This document shows, one piece after another, positions 62,251 to 64,000 of a stretch of DNA of 64,000 nucleotides. The position numbers were made by a program, and so were the translations under genes. Below the pieces are notes generated by a model. It was not told the DNA's origin and made no database searches. It worked only from the letters and a program-made list of their open reading frames with translations. The DNA comes from Sympetrum striolatum (Eukaryota > Arthropoda > Insecta > Odonata > Libellulidae). The DNA lies in NCBI GenBank assembly GCA_947579665.1, contig OX388352.1:32854216-32918215 (forward strand), read 5' to 3'. How positions within the stretch are numbered: position 1 is the first letter of the stretch; each line of letters begins with the position of its first letter.

Positions 62251-62521
62251 ATTGGGATATGGGCATCTGTTAGAGTTGAAATAAGTTAGAAAACCCCTAC
62301 CGGAATTCCTAGGAACCATCAAAAATGGCCAAAAAGCAGACGAAAAACGTCAAAAAATGCTCTTCTTTGGAGTAAAATTCCTAAGAAATGGCACTAGTTA
62401 GAAGGGATTTCTCATCATATATATCAGCCGCCATCCTTATTCTACGAAATGGTTTAGGAATTACATGATTATCTCAGAATTTATCCCTGACTGTGTGAAA
62501 CTAGAAATTTACCAAAAATAG

Positions 62522-63050
62522 AAAATGGCCTTGATTTAAAAACTTTTAAGTTCCCAGATCAGAAACTTAATGAAATGAAAACGAAGTAAAGTAACAATGA
62601 CAACATCCCTAAAACACTTGTCTTTGCGGTTCTCTCTCTCACATATTGTGGAAGATTAATTAAAAAACTAACCAATACAGGGAAGACTTTCAGAAGAGAA
62701 ATTACTAAAACATTTAGATCGAAAGAAGCTTTGAATAGGGGTGAAAAATAAATATGAAACAGCTAATATTTTAAACGACAAGTAATTCCAATAACAGACG
62801 CGAATAACGGACTTAAATGGTTAAGTTTTTCGAGACTGTCTCGTTTATCATGGTATTCCTACATACATATACTCAAAATACCTATAACTCGGAGATGACA
62901 AAACTAATTTCGCATCAAACTTCCAGCGAGTAACATCCTGTGGTTTCGTGTTTACTATTGTTTACAGCTATTGAGACCATTGAGACGTCTACCCATCAGA
63001 AACAACGCTGTATCCGCTGTATAGATAAATGGTAAAATTTCACTTTCACA
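62522..63050. other. unassigned DNA
   Basis: AT-rich DNA that adjoined the CLIP-like gene before the TIR element inserted, so it may hold the original 5' leader or promoter. No exon, promoter motif or repeat was recognised. Confidence 0.4.
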
Positions 63051-63089
63051 CTTTTTGGAAAAAAAATTTTTTATTACTAAAAATACCCC

Positions 63090-63245
63090 GATTTCGATGG
63101 TTTTTTTTTGGGGAGCCACTTGAAATATTGCGGCTTATTATTACATTATAGCAAATAAGTAACTTCATTATTTCCATTGTGACACCAGATAAAGCGCCGA
63201 TCGACGAGTTTCACGTCTACGAAAAATTCCCAAAATGCAACAGTT
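63090..63245. repeat. diverged relative of the first unit of the TIR element
   Basis: CCCCGATTTCGATGG, GGGAGCCACTTGAAATATTG and AGCGCCGATCGACGAGTTTC match, with changes and a deletion of roughly 60-70 bp, the order found at 59880-60090 (CCGATTTCGACG, GACACTTGAAACATTGCGGC, AGCGGTCATCACCGAGTTTC). Confidence 0.65.
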
Positions 63246-63505
63246 TTTCGGGCGCGTAAACAACCAAAATAAGACGAAATACCATGAAATAAAGGACAAT
63301 AAACATATAAATCGATAAAATAAAGTGTAAATATGCAAAAATAGCCAAAAATGAAGGATAATAGGAAGTATTTACATAGAATAAAGTGTCCTTAAGGTGC
63401 AAATACGTTGGTAAATAACGTATGACAGTAAAGGATGAGGGCAAAGCTCGATGGGTTGAGTTGGGTGTGCGGTGTTCCTTAATTTACGTGTTATCAATAT
63501 AATAT
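63246..63505. other. unassigned DNA
   Basis: A-rich short spacer before the second dispersed repeat copy. No coding or RNA signal seen. Confidence 0.4.
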
Positions 63506-64000
63506 ACCATTTTTACATACTCCTAAAGTTTGAAACTGTTAGGTTACTTATAAATAGGAAAAATATCAAAGTCAATGCAGTATTGGAACATGAATGTTTA
63601 AACATTTCTTTAATTATTATAAATAGAAAAGATAATTGGTTAAAAAAGTTAACATTTATTTTTTAACCCGCCTTCCTAGGTAAAGTAGACTTTTGCTAAA
63701 TATAGTATAAGTATGATACTGAATTATACCTCAACTTATGGTAATGTTACAGTTTACTTAGGGATATTTTTATTTTTCAGTTGAAAAAGTTCACATTTTT
63801 CTGGAGATGCAGCATTAATGTCAATGTTTAATAACGAAAGTACCAATTTTCCTCGAGAGATGGCATTAGCGGCGAAGATTGTAAAAACAAAAGTTCCAAT
63901 TTTCCTCAAGAGATGGCATTAGTGGCGAAGTTTATAAACCAAAGTTCCAATTTTCCTCAAGAGATGGCATTAGTGGCGAAGTTTATAAACCAAAGTTCCA
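63506..64000 (+). repeat. dispersed repeat, copy 2, cut by window end
   Basis: Second copy of the block at 40171-40649, same orientation and highly similar. It ends in at least three 51-bp minisatellite units from about 63835, whose spacing (TTTCCTCAA at 63901 and 63952) gives the period directly. The right end lies outside the window. Confidence 0.88.

Larger units (their letters stand above)
59823..62513. mobile_element. 2.69-kb TIR element with 8-bp target duplication
   Basis: 27-bp perfect terminal inverted repeats lie at 59823-59849 and 62487-62513, starting GGTAAATTTCTAGTTTCACA. They are flanked on both sides by AAAAATAG (59815-59822 and 62514-62521). An 8-bp duplication suggests hAT, P, Merlin or a similar superfamily, but the GGTAAATTTC terminus is not a typical hAT end and the class is open. 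No transposase frame was recognised. Contents are: poly-T/CTCAAGTGGTT repeats (59850-60312), a large fold-back (60430-61240) and an 85-bp tandem array (61252-62250). It lies 37 bp 5' of the CLIP-like gene's first ATG and so may have displaced its promoter or 5' leader. Confidence 0.85.

Noticed and set aside
61317..62273. Open frames through the 85-bp array.
   Set aside because: They repeat with the array, change frame between units because 85 is not a multiple of three, and resemble no protein.

Overview
This window looks like repeat-rich nuclear DNA from a eukaryote, most likely an arthropod and probably an insect. The evidence is spliced exons with GT-AG introns, a Copia-type LTR retrotransposon primed by an initiator-tRNA fragment, piggyBac-like and hAT-like non-autonomous transposons, a tRNA-derived SINE and a very large AT-rich satellite. 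No database search was possible. Family names rest on motifs visible in the sequence and on recalled family knowledge.

Layout. (1) 1-39946: one uninterrupted satellite array of about 91-93-bp AT-rich monomers, roughly 430 copies, organised into local higher-order blocks of 1.6-4.7 kb. (2) 39947-46700: a dispersed repeat carrying a 51-bp minisatellite, an 800-bp unassigned stretch, then a minisatellite array split by a 4.64-kb degenerate Copia element (minus strand). That element itself contains a 394-bp piggyBac-like MITE. (3) 46700-51450: mostly unassigned DNA with G/C homopolymer tracts, a probable non-LTR retrotransposon 3' fragment and a tRNA-derived SINE. (4) 51514-59786, minus strand: ten exons of a CLIP3/CLIP4-type gene (ankyrin repeats followed by three CAP-Gly domains). 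Splice sites and phases are largely intact, but there are in-frame TGA and TAA codons in the ankyrin part and the third CAP-Gly domain is incomplete. (5) 59823-62513: a 2.69-kb element with 27-bp terminal inverted repeats and an 8-bp target duplication, sitting 37 bp upstream of the gene's first ATG. It holds an approximately 0.8-kb fold-back and an 85-bp tandem array. (6) 62522-64000: unassigned DNA, then a second copy of the dispersed repeat seen at 40.2 kb, cut by the window end.

The only host gene recognised is the CLIP-like gene. Such proteins bind microtubule plus ends or membranes through CAP-Gly domains. Here the full-length product would be cut short twice, so the locus is either a decaying copy or a gene reduced to its CAP-Gly half. 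Everything else is repeats and mobile DNA, often nested: a MITE in Copia, Copia in a minisatellite, and a hAT-like MITE in an intron.
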